From: Ciona savignyi | Lineage: Eukaryota > Chordata > Ascidiacea > Phlebobranchia > Cionidae | DNA length: 64,000 nt | Direction: 5' to 3' | Assembly (NCBI GenBank): GCA_000149265.1 | Contig: CH003051.1 | Coordinates: 177,116-241,115 of the forward strand | Shown: positions 54,901 through 64,000 of the stretch, in pieces | Layout: every line of letters begins with the position of its first letter | Numbering within the stretch: the first letter of the stretch is position 1 | The notes under the pieces: model-generated | The model's input: only the letters and a program-made list of their open reading frames with translations | Databases searched by the model: none | What the model was told of the DNA's origin: nothing | Translations under genes and position numbers: made by a program

Positions 54901-57103
54901 TCGTATATTTTTAAAATCATTCATATATTTTTTCTATATCAGTTGTATATTATCAATACATATCGTATATTATCAATACCAATCGTATTTTTTCAATACC
55001 AATCGTATATTATCAATACCAAACGTATTTTTTCAATACCAATCGTATATTATCAATACCAATCATATTTTTTCAATATCAATTCTTTATATTGAACATC
55101 AGACTTATTCACAGGGTTTGTGCTTGGGGCTGGGACAGCCATGTTGGGTAAGGAAGCTGCCATGGCTTGCACAGTAGCAGTGGAGGAGTCTATAACTGAC
55201 CATTATAATAAGTAGGTGGTATAACAGACCATTATAATAAGTATGTGGTATAACTGACCATTATAATAAGTAGGTGGTATAACAGACCATTATAATAAGT
55301 AGGTGGTATAACAGACCATTACAATAAGTAGGTGGTATAACAGACCATTATAATAAGTAGGTGGTATAACTGACCATTATAATAAGTAGGTGGTATAACA
55401 GACCATTACAATAAGTAGGTGGTATAACAGACCATTATAATAAGTATGTGGTATAACTGACCATTATAATAAGTAGGTGCTATAACAGACCATTACAATA
55501 AGTAGGTGGTATAACAGACCAGTATAATAAGTAGGTGGTATAACAGACCATTATAATAAGTAGGTGGTATAACAGACCATTATAATAAGTATGTGGTATA
55601 ACTGACCATTATAATAAGTAGGTGGTATAACAGACCATTATAATAAGTAGGTGGTATAACAGACCATTGTAATAAGTAGGTGATATAACAGACCATTATA
55701 ATAAGTGGGTGGTATAACAGACCACTATAATAAGTAGGTGATATAACAGACCATTATAATAAGTAGGTGGTATAACAGACCATTGTAATAAGTAGGTGGT
55801 ATAACAGACCATTATAACAAGTAGGTGGTATAACTGACCATTATAATAAGTAGGTGGTATAACATACCATTATAATAAGTAGGTGGTATAACAGACCATT
55901 ATAATAAGTAGGTGGTATAATAGACCATTATAACAAGTAGGTGGTATAACAGACCATTATAATAAGTAGGTGATATAACAGACCATTATAATAAGTAGGT
56001 GGTATAACAAACCATTATAATAAGTAGGTGGTATAACAGACCATTATAATAAGTAGGTGGTATAAAAGACCATTATAATAAGTAGGCCTAGGTGGTATAA
56101 CAGACCATTATAATAAGTAGGTGGTATAAAAGACCATTATAATAAGTAGGCCTAGGTGGTATAACAGACCATTATAATAAGTAGGTGGTATAACAGACCA
56201 TTATAATAAGTAGGTGGTATAACAGACCATTATAATAAGTAGGTGATGTAATAGACCATTATAATAAGTAGGTGGTATAACAGACCATTATAATAAGTAG
56301 GTGGTATAACTGACCATTATAATAAGTAGGTGGTATAACAGACCATTATAATAAGTAGGTGGTATAACAGACCATTATAATAAGTAGGTGGTATAACTGA
56401 CCATTATAATAAGTAGGTGGTATAACAGACCATTATAATAAGTAGGTGGTATAACAGACCATTATAATAAGTATGTGGTATAACTGACCATTATAATAAG
56501 TAGGTGGTATAACAGACCATTATAATAAGTAGGTGGTATAACAGACCATTATAATAAGTAGGTGGTATAACAGACCATTATAATAAGTAGGTGATATAAG
56601 TATAACAGACTATTATAATAAGTAGTATAATAGACTATTGCAGGTGGAAAACTGGTCGCTAGCAAGTCGGTTGTGTCCTTGGGCAAGGCACTTTACGGAC
56701 ATTGCCTGAACCCACAGGCTCAATAGGTTCTACCAAATTGAAGGAACGTCTCAATTGTACAACACACTGCAATAGCTCCGGTAACCCGACGGTAGGCGCG
56801 AGGTAATCTGATGATTGCCCGTGTGTTAACTCCTTTGGTTTTCCCATTCACAGGGATAAACATAAATATTCCATCCTATTTTAAATACAACCCAGACAAC
56901 TTCGCACGTTACTGGAGTTGGAAGACAAGAGTGAATTCCACGAAACATTGATGTCAAAAATCCAACAATTCCGGGACGAAGAAATGGAACACCATGACAC
57001 TGGGTTGGAACATGGCGCCCTAAACGCCCCGGCTTACCAAGTTTTAAAACAAACCATACAAGTCGGTTGCACGGCCGCTATTTGGCTGTCGGAAAGGATT
57101 TAA
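51955..57103 (+). CDS. COQ7: 5-demethoxyubiquinone hydroxylase, mitochondrial
   Basis: Exons 51955-52090, 53525-53601, 54253-54355, 55115-55211 and 56896-57103 join in phase to 207 codons (206 aa), close to the usual animal length. The enzyme is the carboxylate-bridged diiron hydroxylase of the penultimate ubiquinone step, on the matrix side of the inner membrane. The N-terminus ([16 protein letters not shown]..) is basic and amphipathic, as in a mitochondrial targeting peptide. Ligand motifs are visible: [12 protein letters not shown] (Glu about 47), [10 protein letters not shown] (ExxH, 77-80), [12 protein letters not shown] (Glu about 129) and RDEEMEHHD (ExxH, about 167-170). The C-terminus YLSERL-like IWLSERI is typical. 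Its introns hold a piggyBac-like MITE, three SINEs and two minisatellites. The exon 4 donor lies inside the first unit of a 29-bp array. Confidence 0.97.
52222..53077. mobile_element. piggyBac-like MITE in COQ7 intron 1
   Basis: An 856-bp element bounded by TTAA at 52218-52221 and 53078-53081, starting CCCTTAGACCACGACGG and ending CCGTCGTGGTCAAGGG. The TTAA target and CCC-start ends define the superfamily. A short open stretch at about 52713 ([13 protein letters not shown]) may be what remains of a transposase N-terminus. Internally a ~140-bp segment is duplicated and carries several TGACGTCA palindromes. Confidence 0.88.
53945..54185 (-). mobile_element. SINE family A copy in COQ7 intron 2
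   Basis: A minus-strand copy with tail TAGGATAGGATGGG. The head is shortened by a deletion before TTGAAAGGCGACACACTTGA. Confidence 0.9.
54612..54745 (-). mobile_element. SINE family A, 3' half, in COQ7 intron 3
   Basis: From ACGATAGGATATTC to GTTGTATATGATTCACAC. The 5' half is absent. Confidence 0.85.
54895..55085. repeat. 20-bp minisatellite just before COQ7 exon 4
   Basis: About nine units of AATCGTATATTATCAATACC and its TTTTTTC variant, alternating. It ends about 30 bases before the exon 4 acceptor at 55113-55114. Confidence 0.9.
55193..56620 (+). repeat. 29-bp minisatellite seeded by the COQ7 exon 4 donor
   Basis: About 48 copies of the 29-base unit, whose core is GACCATTATAATAAGTAGGT. 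The first unit overlaps the last 19 bases of exon 4 (codons for I-T-D-H-Y-N-K) and its GTAGGT donor, so the exon end and splice site recur in nearly every unit. Variants (GTATGTGG units always followed by AACTGACC; two units with an added CCTAG near 56085 and 56148) recur in blocks, showing higher-order duplication. Confidence 0.97.
56640..56877 (+). mobile_element. SINE family A copy in COQ7 intron 4
   Basis: It follows the minisatellite directly, starts inside the T-arm region (GCAGGTGGAAAACTGGTCGC) and ends ATATTCCATCCTATT, 18 bases before the exon 5 acceptor. Confidence 0.9.
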
Positions 57104-57365
57104 TTTATGATTAATCGCGTATGATTTCGTCGTCACTAGTTCGTTTTAATTTTGTTTCTTATTCTGTTATATCATGAAAAAGTACATCGTGAAAGAAAAA
57201 GAAACGGCATCTTAGCAGAATGGCGGTACGGTCAAATCAGCCGAAAGCTAGTCGATTATATTCTTACACCGCGGACAATGCTTGGACCCAGTGGATGACC
57301 ACGTTTAGCTAAATAGTTGAAACTTTACGATTATCTTAATGGTCGCCCGTCATGATGGGTTAGTG
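57104..57365. other. COQ7 3' flank, no further gene
   Basis: No canonical AATAAA is visible close to the stop codon. Variant poly(A) signals must serve if the gene ends here. Confidence 0.4.
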
Positions 57366-57369
57366 AAGG

Positions 57370-57835
57370 AGGAGGATAGGATATTTATGTTTATCCCCTA
57401 TGATCGGAAAGGTAGTTAACACACGGGCAATCGTCAGATCACCTCGCGCCCACTGTTGGGTTACCGAAGCTATTGCAGTGTGTTGTGTGTGATTCACACG
57501 TTCCTTCAATTTGGAGGAAGCCAATAATCCGCTGGGTTCAGGCAATGTCCGTTTCAGAACGCTGGGTTCAGGCAATGCAATGTCTGTGATCTGACGATTA
57601 CACGGGCAATCGTCAGATCACATCGCGCCTATCGTCGAGTTATCAGGGGTATTGCAGTCTGCTGTGCGTGACACACACGTTTTTTCAATTTTGTAGAACC
57701 CACTAATCCGCTGGGTTCAGAGAATGTCCGGTAAGTGCCTTTCCCAAGGACCCAGCCGACTAGCTAGCGACCAGTTTAGAACCTGCAACCTTTCGGTTGA
57801 AAGGCGTCGCACTAGACCACCAGACCAACCGGTTG
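57370..57835 (-). mobile_element. Two tandem SINE family A copies
   Basis: Minus-strand copies at about 57370-57585 and 57590-57835. The first lacks its head, and a short CGCTGGGTTCAGGCAATG segment is locally duplicated at the junction. The second has the complete head TTGAAAGGCGTCGCAC. Confidence 0.85.
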
Positions 57836-57954
57836 TGTGCAGAATGTCCGCCGAAAGTTGCGAGTTCGAAACTGGTCGTTAGCGGTTGTGTAATTCTGGT
57901 GGACGCAAAGTAATCTCAAGAATGCCCGTTTGATAAAGATCTTTCGGTTTAAGT

Positions 57955-58080
57955 ACGGTCATGTGGCCAAATGGTTAAGGCGGCCGATACATATACATAC
58001 TCGTATATACAAAAATGATATATAAGAAAACGGTTCTTGTGACGAGCCCATCATAGTATTGAAACTTGGCTTGGTCCAAA
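57955..58080 (+). mobile_element. SINE family B, best plus-strand copy
   Basis: Reference copy for the family. CATGTGGCCAAATGGTTAAGG strongly resembles the 5' half and A box of a class II (Ser/Leu-type) tRNA. It is followed by GCGGCCGATACATATAC, a T/A-rich insert, AAACGGTTCTTGTGACGAGC and the B-box-like TATTGAAACTTGGC. In other copies the B box reads GGGTTCGAAACTTGG. Unit length is about 110-130 bases. Confidence 0.8.
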
Positions 58081-58299
58081 AAAACGTCCTTTCTCGAGAT
58101 TTATATTGCGTTTATTGGTCAACATATATGTGCACAGAAATTGTCGTTGATAAAGTTATTTGTGGTAAACCAAAACTAAAGGAATGTCTTAATCAAATTA
58201 AAAAACACAGAAATAGGTCCATAAGCGCGAAGAAAATCACACCTTCGATGTAAATCACAAACGATTCTTCAGCTAGGAGTAAAATACAACATTAATTTT

Positions 58300-58715
58300 T
58301 ATATCTAATAATAGAACTATTAATAGTTTGATTTGGTCTTTCCAATAGTTTTATTAAAAGTTTGATTGGGTTAAGTCAGCATAATTATTAAGTTTTTTTT
58401 TAAATTTGATTTAGTGTAAATAATAGATTTCTTAAAGTGTTGATTTAGTTTGATTAAAAGAATTATTAAAAGTTTGATTGGGTTTGATTAATAGAATCAT
58501 AGTATACTAAACAGAGTTTAGTCTGTTTAGTATACTATGATAGAATTCTTAAAAGTTTGATTTGGTTTGATTAATAGAATTATTAAAAGTTTGTTTTTTA
58601 AAGTTTGATTTAGTTCAATTAATAGAATTATTGAAAGTTTTATTTAGTTCAATTAATAAAATTATCAAAAGTTTGATTTGGTGTAAATAATACAATTCTT
58701 AAAAGTTTGAAATGG
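58300..58715. repeat. Minisatellite overlapping the stop codon of the membrane protein gene
   Basis: About ten imperfect units of roughly 34-36 bases with the core AATTATTAAAAGTTTGATTT and GGTTTGATTAATAG. The right-most unit (ATTCTTAAAAGTTTGAAATG) contains the final codons S-N-F and stop of the minus-strand gene at 58699. Confidence 0.85.
58497..58540. repeat. Perfect 18-bp inverted repeat, 8-base loop
   Basis: TCATAGTATACTAAACAG, loop AGTTTAGT, then the exact reverse complement. It interrupts one unit of the minisatellite and is not seen in the other units. Confidence 0.95.
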
Positions 58716-61623
58716 TCCGATCAGGTTCTGCATTTTGCCTCCCATAAATGACGTTGTCGATCATCACCGGTTGGGCGCGAGGTGGCGGTATTGCTTCGTC
58801 GTAAATAGGGGGAGAGTTCGGGTCATAAACGGGATTAACATTCGGTTTGTTTGGCAATGAATAAATATTGCCTTGCTCTCTTTCTGTGGGGGAAGTCCCG
58901 CTTGATTTTCTATCAAAGTAAAAATAATAAGTTCAAAGTGATTTTTTAAGTTTATGCTGACATCGAAAACTATATACTTGTAATTACTATATACCTTTAA
59001 TAACTATATACTTGTAATAACTTTTGACTTGTAGGATAGGATAGGATATTCATTTTTATCCCCGTGAATGGGAAAACCTAGGGGGTTATCACACGGGCAA
59101 TCGTCAGATCACCTCGCGCCCACCGTCGGGTTACCGGAGCTATTGCAGTGTGTTGTATATGATAGACACATTCCTTCAATTTGGTAGAATCCATTAATCC
59201 GCTGGGTTCAGGCAATGTCCGCAAAGTGCCTTGCCCAAGGACACAACCGTCTAGCTAGCGACCAGTTTCGCACCTGCAACCTTTCGATTGAAAGGCGACG
59301 CACTTAACCGCTAGACCATCGGGCCGGATTTGTAATAACTATATACTTGTAATGACTATAGACTTGTAATAACTTTAGTCTTATAATACCAATAAATTAC
59401 CTATTTGCAGCAAGCTTGTACGCTAATGCAAATATTAATAGCAATGAAACAAACCCAAGAGCACTTGCAAAGCCAAGTGATATTAAGTAATTTGCTTTCA
59501 TATTTTTGTCTTCTGTATCTGTAAAATAGAGACATTTTATAAGGATGAAAATTATAGTAAGATATCATAATGTTATAGGTAATATATTAGTACATTTTAC
59601 TAAATCTGAAAAACATTACCTCTGGCCATAACATATGGAGTTGTAGGATTTAGTGTGTTACTCTGAGCTGTAATTCATATAGATTAGTTGGTCAACAAAA
59701 TCCATAATTATTACATACCTGTAGAAGTCGGATTACTGTTTGAATCCACAGGGCAATCTATTAAAGAGTAGCTCAATCGAATTATTATGTAAGAGGATGA
59801 GACATTTATTCTGGGTGGCCAAACCAAACTCTTTTTTGTAGTGCAATTGTAGTTTTCAACCTGATTGCAATTGGTGTGTGGGGAAGTGTATAGTCGACAC
59901 AATGGTGGCGTTGTCCAGCCAACGTCGATTTTCGTGAACGTGGTACCTAAAACGCATTGTTTATAAGCCCTTAAAGTTATATATAAACTGATAGATGTTA
60001 TATGCTTCAAAAGTTACATTTAAACTTCTAAAATATAATGAAAACATTGACAAATATTGTATGCTCAAAAAATTGTATTTAAACTTAATAAATATTACAT
60101 GTTTCTATTTAAAGTTCACAAATATAATAAAAACTTAAGAAATTTTATAACCTTTAAAAGTTCTTAATTAACTTAACAATAATAAATTACCATCCGGCAA
60201 ATATAGAATAGAATTAGACAAGCTGTATTGAGCAATGTACAGAACATTGACCAATAACGCATTAAGCTGATTTCACGGTTAAATTGGTCTTCGGTTGAAA
60301 CTTCCATGAACATTTAGCAGAATTGTACTCGTCATAATAGAAGTTCTTAAATGCACTTTAGCTTTGAATTTTCGTTGCGACTTTACGTTGCTGCAACCTG
60401 ACTCGTCTGCAATACATGTTTAGGCACATATAGAAGAGGATCCGATAGTCATCGGACGGTTGGTAAAGCGGTTGCGTCGCCTTTCAATCGAAAGGTTGCA
60501 GGTGCGATACTGGTTGCTAGCTAGACGGCTGTGTCACTATGGTGCAAGGCATTACGTTTACGGACAATTGCCTCACCGTTCATCCAACGAATTACGTACT
60601 CTGGACTACTCGTTATGACTTCTACGAGGTCAAAGAACCGTATCTATTATACCATCCACACCGTAATAGCTCCAGTAATCCGAAGGTGGGCGCGAGGTGA
60701 TATGACGTTTGCCCGTGTGTTAACCGCCTTTGTTTTTCCAATCACGGGGAATAACATGAATATCCTATCCTCCTAGTCATGTTTATCCCAGTGAATGGGA
60801 AACGCAACGGGCGGTAATATACGGGCAATCCTTAGATCACCTCGCGCCCACCTTCGGATTACTGGAGCTATTACGGTGTGTGAAGGTATTATTCAAACGT
60901 TTCTTTAATTTGGTAGAACTCATAACGACTAGTTTCGAAACTGCAACTTTTTGGCTGAAAGGCGACGCACTTAACCGCCAAGGTAATCTGATTTTCAAAT
61001 CTCGAAGTTATCCTTTATTATTGTATATAGTCTACGAAAGTTTATCCATAGGTTGTAAACTAATAAGCTATATATTACATTCATTACAATTGCAGGAGAA
61101 CACAGTTTGGTTGTTGGTGCGTCGACAGGTATACGGTTTAGGTAGGTAAGATACTATATTTATCTACAACGATGGAAAAAACACAGACGGCTTTATAACA
61201 CCAGCAAGCGTCAGATGACATCTTGCTCGGACAGTCGAGTTAAGCTTTTAAAGTATGTGGTATTTTCCTGGGAGTATTGTTATACTCTTGTTTAGCCTGT
61301 TGAGCCACTACGTTTAGACAACATTGCTTGGAAATGACTCGTCATCGTCACTACTGAACAAGAATCATTTGTGACAGTTTCGGATTTTCGACAGAACGTC
61401 GAAAATTAGTTTTCGGAACTGAAATCAAATTAACAACTTGGCCAACACAGCCCTCCGATTCAAGAAACTATGACACAACTCGAAACTTGTTGTTCAAGCC
61501 AATTTCTAATTTTTCACCGAATTATAAACTACTGTTTATTATTATATAAGGTGTTTACTTACCAGCGTTTAATAAAACATAGACTATGAACAGTTGAATA
61601 CCACAATTGATATTAAACCACAT
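58699..61623 (-). CDS. Type I membrane protein with PPxY-like tail (205 aa, four exons)
   Basis: Minus-strand exons 61623-61563, 59946-59719, 59518-59401 and 58909-58699 have consensus donors (GTAAGT, GTATGT, GTAATT), AG acceptors and matching phases, giving 206 codons. Exon 1 is a signal peptide (MWFNINCGIQLFIVYVLLNA). Exon 2 is a compact ectodomain with four Cys and several N-glycosylation sequons (NCTT, NVSS). Exon 3 holds a membrane helix (YLISLGFASALGFVSLLLIF, about residues 108-130). Exon 4 is a Pro/Tyr-rich cytoplasmic tail with NPVYDP, SPPIYDEAIPPP and NVIYG, candidate SH2, WW or endocytic motifs. The family is not recognised; the organisation resembles small adaptor-binding receptors. 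The last codons lie in minisatellite DNA. Intron 3 contains a SINE, and intron 1 an inverted SINE pair. Confidence 0.8.
58975..59390. repeat. 17-bp minisatellite split by a SINE
   Basis: Units of ACTTGTAATAACTATAT occur on both sides (58975-59032 and 59328-59390) of the SINE at 59033-59326. The right part begins about 10 bases after the exon 3 donor of the minus-strand gene. Confidence 0.8.
59033..59326 (-). mobile_element. SINE family A, best full-length copy
   Basis: Reference copy. In sense orientation it has a tRNA-like head (TGGTCTAGCGGTTAAGTGCG as A box region, CTTTCAATCGAAAGG as an anticodon-arm-like hairpin, GGTGCGAAACTGG as B box). A unique body of about 200 bases runs through TTGGGCAAGGCACTTTGCGG, AATTGAAGGAATGTGTC and ACGATTGCCCGTGTG. 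It ends in a pentamer tail of (TATCC)n. The tail repeat and lack of poly(A) are distinctive. It may correspond to a Ciona composite SINE known from the literature, which I cannot confirm here. Confidence 0.92.
60455..60985. mobile_element. Tail-to-tail inverted pair of SINE family A
   Basis: A plus-strand copy (60455-60772, with a small insertion in ..GGCATTACGTTTACGGACAA) meets a minus-strand copy (60778-60985) at their TATCC tails. Transcripts through intron 1 of the membrane protein gene could fold into a long hairpin. Confidence 0.9.
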
Positions 61624-61624
61624 T

Positions 61625-62910
61625 TTTTTATGAGTAACTTATTCTAAGAAATATATTTCTTCATCCGCCCTTACTTTGCCGAAAAATATGCGAACCGATT
61701 TAAGAACGTTCCTAACTATTAACTGCTTTAAATGTAAGTATTATATGGTAGGCTATACAGTAACTAAAAGTAAAATGAATGTACAGTACATCAATATGCT
61801 GGAAGCACGTCATAGTCCAAATACGCCAACTCGGTATTGTTATTAACATCCGGCGATTAATATACGTAATAACCTTAACATAATTAATATTCCAAACAAA
61901 CAAAATGTTTGTAACTTTTAACCGGATAACAATAAAGTTTACTACAATTAATGGTGTAGCAAACTTTCTACAATTTAATTAGTTAATGTATGTTTTCTGA
62001 ACAAAAATAACAGTCACAAAATAAAATGGAATTAGAGGATTTTTATTATTTCTTCTGTTTTAAAAAGTAACAGCATTAAAAAAGCTATCATTTATAATTC
62101 ATTAATAGAGTTATAGAACTCAGATGTTTTTTCATAAAAAATTTAAACTAAAAAGTTTGATTTGGGAACCTTGTGCTATGGAATTAACTGTGACGCATCT
62201 ACCTCACTTCCGCCCACACTAACCGTGCCTTCATATAAACGCTGTAAGTAAAATTAAAGCCACATCTTGTGTAAGTAAAATTAAAAATAAGATATTGTTT
62301 TAATAATAGAAACACATAATCGTGCAAAACTGGGTGCAAATTGCTACGTTCTTAACGCAAAAATGGGATTCGATAAACTTAAGTTCAATTGAATAAGCCA
62401 CATCTTGTAGTATTTTATTTCCGAACGTTGTCAGTTGTAATTTCTAGTAAAAATTTAATAAAAACTACATTCAAATATTCACGGGTTTGTTCGGCATTTA
62501 TGCATGGTGTTGGGGGAAATCCGTATTGAAGGAATTTGCACGGCTATGTAGTACACGGCATAGTCTCCAGTCTCACCGCTGGAGGGAGTGTATAATGTCG
62601 TCGGGTTACCTTCGGATAACAGAATTAAATCTCCCCGAAAACGTGACTTCCACGCTGAGGAGATACTAGCGGAGAGTGTCTGCCAACACCCACTTAGTAG
62701 AGATACTACCCGAAGTGAACTAATTTCCATATTGCACGCAGGGTTTCGGTCTAAGACCACCAACTCGCGTTAAACGCACAATTTTGCTTTTTTGGCTTAC
62801 CACCAAAAAAGCACAGAGCAAGTACGACTGCTTTTTTAGTCATCATCATGAAAGCAATATTTCCGCGAAATTGCGTTTCCATTCCCGAAAGAAATAATAT
62901 GTTTTCCCTA
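61625..62910. other. Upstream region, one uncertain minus-strand frame
   Basis: AT-rich except for 62479-62763. There a 94-codon minus frame (starting MVVLDRNPACNM, with SSGETGDYAVYY) stands in GC-richer sequence. The GETGDYAVYY string resembles an immunoglobulin-fold F strand, but Cys is not in the expected place. It may be an exon, a pseudo-exon or an unrecognised repeat. Confidence 0.3.
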
Positions 62911-62914
62911 CCGG

Positions 62915-63172
62915 CTTGGTCGAGCAGTTAAGTGCGTCGTCTTTCAATCGAAAGGTTGCAGGTTCGAAACTGGTCGCTAGCACGTCGGTTGTGTCCTTGG
63001 GCAAGGTACTTTACGAACATTGCCTGAACCCAGCGGATTAACGGGTTCTACCAAATTGAAGGAACGTGCCTATCATATACAACACACTGCAATAGCTACG
63101 GTCTGACGATTGCCCGTGTGTTAACCTCCTTGGTTTTCCATTCACAAAGATAAACACGAATATCCTATCATA
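62915..63172 (+). mobile_element. SINE family A copy
   Basis: It includes a canonical B box (GCAGGTTCGAAACTGG) and a deletion removing CCCGACGATGGGCGCGAGGT. The tail is ATATCCTATC. Confidence 0.9.
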
Positions 63173-63231
63173 TTCCTTAAATATTCACGAGGTAATTAGA
63201 CGATTGTCCATGCGAGAAGGACATCTTAGAT

Positions 63232-63540
63232 CAGGGGTGCTCACACTTTTTCAGCATGCGAGCTACTTTTAAAATGACCGAGTCAAAATGATCTACCCAC
63301 TACAAAAATGCAAAGGCGAAAGAGCGGCGCTTTCGGCAAGTTTTGCTGTACTTAGAGCCGTTGTTTGATTGGTCACCCGAACGGCAACATTCAGTTGTCA
63401 TCTGAATGGCTGCCCTGTATATCAATCAAGTGACGGCATTGAAGCTAGAATGATATTTTTTTTTAATGTCACGCCGCGATCGACCAGTACCACATTCGCG
63501 ATCAACCGGTAGATCGCGATCGACTTAATGAGCACCCCTG
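63232..63540. mobile_element. hAT-type MITE with 8-bp TSD
   Basis: A 309-bp element with termini CAGGGGTGCTCACACTTTTT and ..TTAATGAGCACCCCTG, and perfect TCTTAGAT duplications at 63224-63231 and 63541-63548. The right third repeats CGCGATCGACC and CGCGATCAACC, as in other hAT MITE ends. Confidence 0.93.
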
Positions 63541-63772
63541 TCTTAGATATTCGCCTATATTAAAACGGTGATTGCAAGTGTGATAACGCCTTGCATTTCT
63601 ATTCATGAAGATAATCATGAATATCCTATTCGCCCCGATAGTCAACAAATGCGTTACAGCAGTCACGAAGCACATGACACCTATTAATTACATGTTTGCG
63701 TAGACAATACGATATAGTTGGCCGGTCAGACCACGAACGTTTATTCATATCACGTAATTTATTGTATACATC

Positions 63773-63815
63773 GTCTCTCTCTCTCTCTCTCTGTGTGTGT
63801 GTCCGTGTGGGTGTG
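63773..63815. repeat. (TC)n(TG)n compound microsatellite
   Basis: About ten TC followed by about six TG dinucleotides, then degenerate TG-rich sequence. Confidence 0.95.
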
Positions 63816-63879
63816 TATGTAACATATAAATAACAGAATTTATAAATTTATATACGAATCATTATGGTATACATCTTTT

Positions 63880-64000
63880 TCCATCGAATGGAAAAACGCA
63901 GAGGGCGGTATACCATGTTTATTCGTCAAATTACTCGGATTGCAGAAGCTATAGAAGTATGTTAAATACAATAGAGACATTGCTAGAATAGGATAGGATA
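63880..64000 (-). mobile_element. SINE family A, diverged, at window edge
   Basis: GAATGGAAAAACGCAGAGGG to AGAAGCTATAGAAGTATGTT, followed by GATAGGATA at the window end. A further trace of the 3' part lies at 63575-63640. Confidence 0.55.

Noticed and set aside
55193..56620. CRISPR array, suggested by the regular repeats
   Set aside because: There are no unique spacers. The repeats are contiguous 29-base units in a eukaryotic intron.
57955..58080. Functional tRNA-Ser or tRNA-Leu gene
   Set aside because: The acceptor stem does not pair, the anticodon arm is disrupted by a T/A-rich insert, and many diverged copies exist, so it is a SINE.
62479..62763. Immunoglobulin-domain exon on the minus strand
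   Set aside because: GDYAVYY is suggestive, but the expected Cys and Trp positions and usable splice sites are missing, so it is listed only as an uncertain frame.

Overview
The window looks like nuclear DNA of a solitary tunicate, most probably a Ciona species. It is AT-rich and intron-bearing. It carries a recognisable animal COQ7 gene and an LDLa-repeat GPCR of relaxin-receptor type. Two tRNA-derived SINE families are scattered through it, and short MITEs with intact target-site duplications are common. No search was run, so the species call is inference.

Layout. 1-9.5 kb: two intronless copies of an orphan gene (305-1954 plus, 6625-8079 minus) sit in a large inverted duplication. A third, diverged two-exon relative follows on the minus strand (9956-11491). 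12-17.7 kb: gene-poor DNA made of direct ~2 kb repeats. 22.4-28.2 kb: a five-exon gene, assembled here from splice sites, encodes a secreted/membrane protein with about seven LDLa modules and a rhodopsin-type 7TM domain. 29.4-49.0 kb: four members of a Gly/Ala-rich 12-residue-repeat protein family (one frame-broken, two nearly identical in inverted orientation). Between the first and the other three lies a TSR-type membrane protein gene and its 5'-truncated tandem copy. 51.9-57.1 kb: COQ7 in five exons. 58.7-61.6 kb: a previously unlisted four-exon type I membrane protein on the minus strand, found from splice sites and reading-frame continuity. The rest is SINEs, hAT, pogo-like and piggyBac-like MITEs, an LTR-element relic with a tRNA-Trp primer-binding site, and minisatellites.

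The strongest pattern not explained by ordinary annotation is that three tandem arrays carry copies of a host-gene splice site. The COQ7 exon 4 donor is copied about 48 times at a 29-bp period. The GPCR exon 3 donor is copied in a 60-bp array. A putative 5'-UTR acceptor of the gene at 49.0 kb is copied in a ~137-bp array. A fourth array overlaps the stop codon of the gene at 58.7 kb. The other notable item is the Gly/Ala repeat family, with N-terminal MG, 12-mer repeats, a near-invariant central block and a Trp-spaced helical region, which I cannot place in a known family.

The genes do not form an operon or pathway. The window is a mix of one conserved housekeeping gene, lineage-specific duplicated genes and cell-surface proteins.
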